Origin: Gemmatimonadota bacterium
GTDB taxonomy: Bacteria > Orphanbacterota > Orphanbacteria > Orphanbacterales > Orphanbacteraceae
Assembly (NCBI GenBank): GCA_013002425.1
Contig: JABDJQ010000608.1
Coordinates: 1-16,829, forward strand
Length of the DNA: 16,829 bases
Direction of reading: 5' to 3'
Under the pieces are notes generated by a model. It was not told the DNA's origin, ran no database searches, and saw nothing but the letters and a program-made list of their open reading frames with translations. Every line of letters begins with the position of its first letter. Within the stretch, counting starts at the first letter, position 1. Positions 14,901 through 16,829 of the stretch are shown here, piece after piece. The position numbers and the translations under genes were made by a program.

Positions 14901-15763
14901 CAGTACTCTCTCCCCCCGGCGGGCCCCGCCGTGAGTCGTGCATGAAGAGCCGATCGCCAGTCGCGAAGCGCCGCCAGCGACGAGATCGGCAGGCGTTCGC
15001 TCCCGAGCGTGGAATAGGCCGGACGCGGCGCCGGGAGTTTCAGCTCGGCGGCTTTGATCGCGTCGATCGGGACGTTCGGATAGCCCGATCCGTCGAGCAC
15101 CGCGCGCGCAAAGTGATACCGGTCGGTCTCGCCCGTGTTCGCCACGTGAAACACGCCCGTTTCCTCGGTCGGAAGCAGCGCGTAAATCGCTTCGGCAAGA
15201 TCGTCCACGTAGGTCGGCGATCCCACCTGATCGGTCACCACCCGCAGCTTCGTACCGTTCCGGACCGCGCTCAGAATGCTGCGCACGAAATCACCGTCCC
15301 CCTCGCGGCCGAAAGTCCACGACGTCCGCACGATCAGGGCGCCCGGATGCGATCGGATGACGTTCTCTTCGCCCGCCTGCTTCGATCGCCCGTATACCGA
15401 GAGAGGATCGGTGGCGTCGCTCTCGACATAGGGCGTTCGCTTGACGCCGTCGAAAACGAAGTCGGTGCTGATATGAACGAGACGAATCCCGCGCTTCGCC
15501 GTTTCGCGCGCGAGAAACTTCGGGCCGTCGGCGTTCACGCGGAAGGCGCGCTCCACGTCTTTCTCGCATGCGTCGACCGCGGTCCACGCGGCGCAGTGAA
15601 TCACCGCGTCGGGCTCGCGTTCCGTAATCGCGGCGCGCACGGAAGCTTCGCTCGCCACGTCGAGCTCGTAGTGGCCGACCGGGTCGGGCGACACGTGCGC
15701 GGGCGCGAGCCGGTAGAGCGCGCTCCCGAGCATGCCGCGACCGCCTGTAATCAGGATCCGCAA
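14900..15763 (-). CDS. rmlD: dTDP-4-dehydrorhamnose reductase
   Basis: RmlD reduces dTDP-4-keto-L-rhamnose to dTDP-L-rhamnose, the rhamnose donor for O-antigen and other envelope glycans. The 287-residue short-chain dehydrogenase begins with the nucleotide-binding motif MRILITGGRGMLGSALYRL. It has HCAAWTAVDACEKD (56-69), the family motif HISTDFVFDG (97-106) and the catalytic Tyr-x3-Lys pair in VYGRSKQAGEENVIR (123-137), followed by VVTDQVGSPTYVDDLAEAIY. The start is TTG with GGGAG 7 nt upstream, 2 nt after the stop of the GGGPS gene. rmlA, rmlB and rmlC are not in the window, so they must lie elsewhere if rhamnose is the product. Related SDR enzymes acting on other keto-sugars remain possible. 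Confidence 0.93.
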   Translation of the reverse strand: MRILITGGRGMLGSALYRLAPAHVSPDPVGHYELDVASEASVRAAITEREPDAVIHCAAWTAVDACEKDVERAFRVNADGPKFLARETAKRGIRLVHISTDFVFDGVKRTPYVESDATDPLSVYGRSKQAGEENVIRSHPGALIVRTSWTFGREGDGDFVRSILSAVRNGTKLRVVTDQVGSPTYVDDLAEAIYALLPTEETGVFHVANTGETDRYHFARAVLDGSGYPNVPIDAIKAAELKLPAPRPAYSTLGSERLPISSLAALRDWRSALHARLTAGPAGGREY

Positions 15764-15765
15764 CG

Positions 15766-16536
15766 TCAGTCTCCCGCGGCAGTGGGGATCACAGGTCCGT
15801 GGAGAGCGCGCGCGAACGCGCGCAGGCGCGCCGGCGACGCATCCTCTTCGAACGTGTGGCCGATCACGACGACATGGGCGCCCGCCTCGCGCGCGGCGGC
15901 TGCCTGCTCCGGGGTGCGTATGCCGCCGCCGGCGATCACGGGAATCGAAACGTAGTCGCGCACTTTGCGAATGACCGCGGGAGGCACGGGAGCTTCCGCG
16001 CCGCTTCCCGCTTCGAGATAGACCGCGCGCATTCCCATGTACTCCGCGGCCAGCGCATGCGCCATCGCGATTTCGGGCCGGTCGCCCGGTATGGGCGGCG
16101 ACCCCGAAACGAAATGCACCGTGCGCGAACCGGCCCCTCCGACCAGCAGATAGGCCGTCGCGATCGGTTCGATTTCGGCCTCGCGCACACGGGGCGCGGC
16201 GCGCACCTGCTCTTCCGCGAGGTACTGCGGATTGCGGCCGGACAGGAGCGTGAGAAACAGGATGGCGTCGGCATGACGCGAGACATGATGAGCGTTGCCC
16301 GGGAACAGGATGACGGGGAGGTCGGTGCCCCGTTTCAGTTCGCGGACGACGCCGTCGAGACGGTCCGCGATGCAGAAGCTCGAGCCGACCAGAATGCCGT
16401 CGGCGCCCGCTTCGGTCAGCGTTTCGGCGAAGGCCCTGCAGTCAGCCGGCTCCACGCGCTCCTGATCGATCAGCGGAAGAAAAGCCGCGCCCCCTTCACG
16501 GGCCGAAGCGGCGAGGATCGCGTCCCAGGGCTTCAT
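15766..16536 (-). CDS. Geranylgeranylglyceryl-phosphate synthase-family protein (PcrB/GGGPS, group II-like)
   Basis: This 256-residue TIM-barrel protein matches the GGGPS/PcrB family, which joins a polyprenyl diphosphate to sn-glycerol-1-phosphate in the first committed step of archaeal-type ether lipids. Signature parts are LPLIDQERVEP (20-30), GADGILVGSS (44-53), PVILFPGNAHHVSRHADAIL (74-93), FLTLLSGRNPQYL (94-106), AEYMGMRAVYLEAGSGAEAP (164-183) and IPVIAGGGIRTPEQA (198-212). The pattern follows group II (archaeal and Bacteroidetes-type) rather than Bacillus PcrB. The usual LIDP reads LIDQ, keeping the metal-binding Asp24. The ATG directly follows the alaS stop, and rmlD begins 2 nt after this gene ends. 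No glycerol-1-phosphate dehydrogenase is visible, so both the chain length used and the final lipid are unknown. Confidence 0.9.
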   Translation of the reverse strand: MKPWDAILAASAREGGAAFLPLIDQERVEPADCRAFAETLTEAGADGILVGSSFCIADRLDGVVRELKRGTDLPVILFPGNAHHVSRHADAILFLTLLSGRNPQYLAEEQVRAAPRVREAEIEPIATAYLLVGGAGSRTVHFVSGSPPIPGDRPEIAMAHALAAEYMGMRAVYLEAGSGAEAPVPPAVIRKVRDYVSIPVIAGGGIRTPEQAAAAREAGAHVVVIGHTFEEDASPARLRAFARALHGPVIPTAAGD

Positions 16537-16829
16537 CTATCTGCCCTCGAGCGCGCTTTTGACGATACCGGCCACCTGCGCCAGCGCTTCACCGAGCGCC
16601 CCCGCGTTCGGACCGCCCGCCTGCGCGAACGCGGGCTTGCCGCCGCCGCGCCCTCCGACCAGGCCCGCCACTTCGCCGATGATCTTGCCGGCTTTCAGGC
16701 CGCGCTTGACCGCGGCCGGGCTTACGCCCGCCACGAGAATCGCCTTGCCGTTCGCGCGCGCGCCGAGCACGGCCACGACTTCGCCTTTCGCCTGCTGGAA
16801 CTGATCGGCGATCCCGCGCAGGGTCGGAA
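16537..16829 (-). CDS. alaS: Alanyl-tRNA synthetase, C-terminal end (partial)
   Basis: The frame is open from the right edge of the window to a TAG at 16537, giving 96 visible residues. They match the C-terminal DHHA1 domain of AlaRS: VVAVLGARANGKAILVAGVS, VKRGLKAGKIIGEVAGLVGG, GRGGGKPAFAQAGG and a short final helix ending SALEGR. This part of the enzyme helps position tRNA-Ala and supports the editing function. The aminoacylation and editing domains lie outside the window. The stop codon is directly followed by the ATG of the GGGPS gene, so the synthetase and the glycan genes may share a transcript. The GGGKP...AQAGG ending is the family signature, so the call is firm despite truncation. Confidence 0.95.
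   Translation of the reverse strand, partial: PTLRGIADQFQQAKGEVVAVLGARANGKAILVAGVSPAAVKRGLKAGKIIGEVAGLVGGRGGGKPAFAQAGGPNAGALGEALAQVAGIVKSALEGR

Overview
The window is a GC-rich stretch (roughly 60-65% by eye) of a bacterial chromosome in which every supported gene lies on the minus strand, so biological order runs from high to low coordinates. The gene order ispE, spoVG, tRNA-Gln, prs, rplY/ctc, pth is close to the block known from Bacillus and to similar blocks in Deltaproteobacteria. The envelope genes (a heptose isomerase, an rmlD homologue, a WbaP-like initiating transferase) point instead to a Gram-negative-type glycan or LPS/O-antigen system. A group II-like geranylgeranylglyceryl-phosphate synthase (GGGPS), an enzyme of archaeal-type ether lipids, is also present. 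Such genes are known in FCB-group bacteria and related candidate phyla, so an uncultured lineage of that kind is my best guess. That placement is inference; no rRNA is present to fix it. I see no phage, transposon, CRISPR array or toxin-antitoxin module.

Layout from the right edge. The 3' end of alaS (16829-16537) abuts the GGGPS gene. It is followed without real gaps by rmlD, gmhA, a 768-residue protein made of two fused glycosyltransferases, and a GT4 glycosyltransferase. The junctions are ATGA or TGATG overlaps or spacings of 0-2 nt, which indicates one transcription unit. Next comes the only long gene-free stretch (10883-10582), which holds a G-run purine tract, a perfect 10-bp hairpin and a candidate promoter. 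After it come a polyprenyl-phosphate sugar-phosphate transferase, a short SMR/ArnE-like membrane protein, uridine kinase, a UbiA-family prenyltransferase resembling decaprenyl-phosphate phosphoribosyltransferase, ispE and spoVG. A tRNA-Gln(UUG) follows, then a clear sigma70-type promoter driving prs, rplY, pth and a membrane pyrophosphatase (hppA). The last group is rpsF-ssb-rpsR and the start of a membrane protein, probably the DUF2232/YybS protein often found before rplI.

How the genes fit together. The housekeeping half covers translation (S6, S18, L25, Pth, tRNA-Gln, AlaRS), single-strand DNA binding, PRPP synthesis and pyrophosphate-driven ion pumping. The other half centres on isoprenoid-linked envelope chemistry. 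IspE supplies the MEP pathway that makes polyprenols and GGPP, the WbaP-like enzyme loads sugar onto undecaprenyl phosphate, and three glycosyltransferase domains in two proteins extend the glycan. RmlD and GmhA make deoxysugar and heptose precursors. The UbiA protein would join PRPP (product of prs) to a polyprenyl phosphate, and GGGPS would join an isoprenoid to glycerol-1-phosphate. The most notable features are the GGGPS gene inside a bacterial glycan operon, the possible polyprenyl-phospho-pentose set, the double glycosyltransferase fusion and the G-rich intergenic tract.
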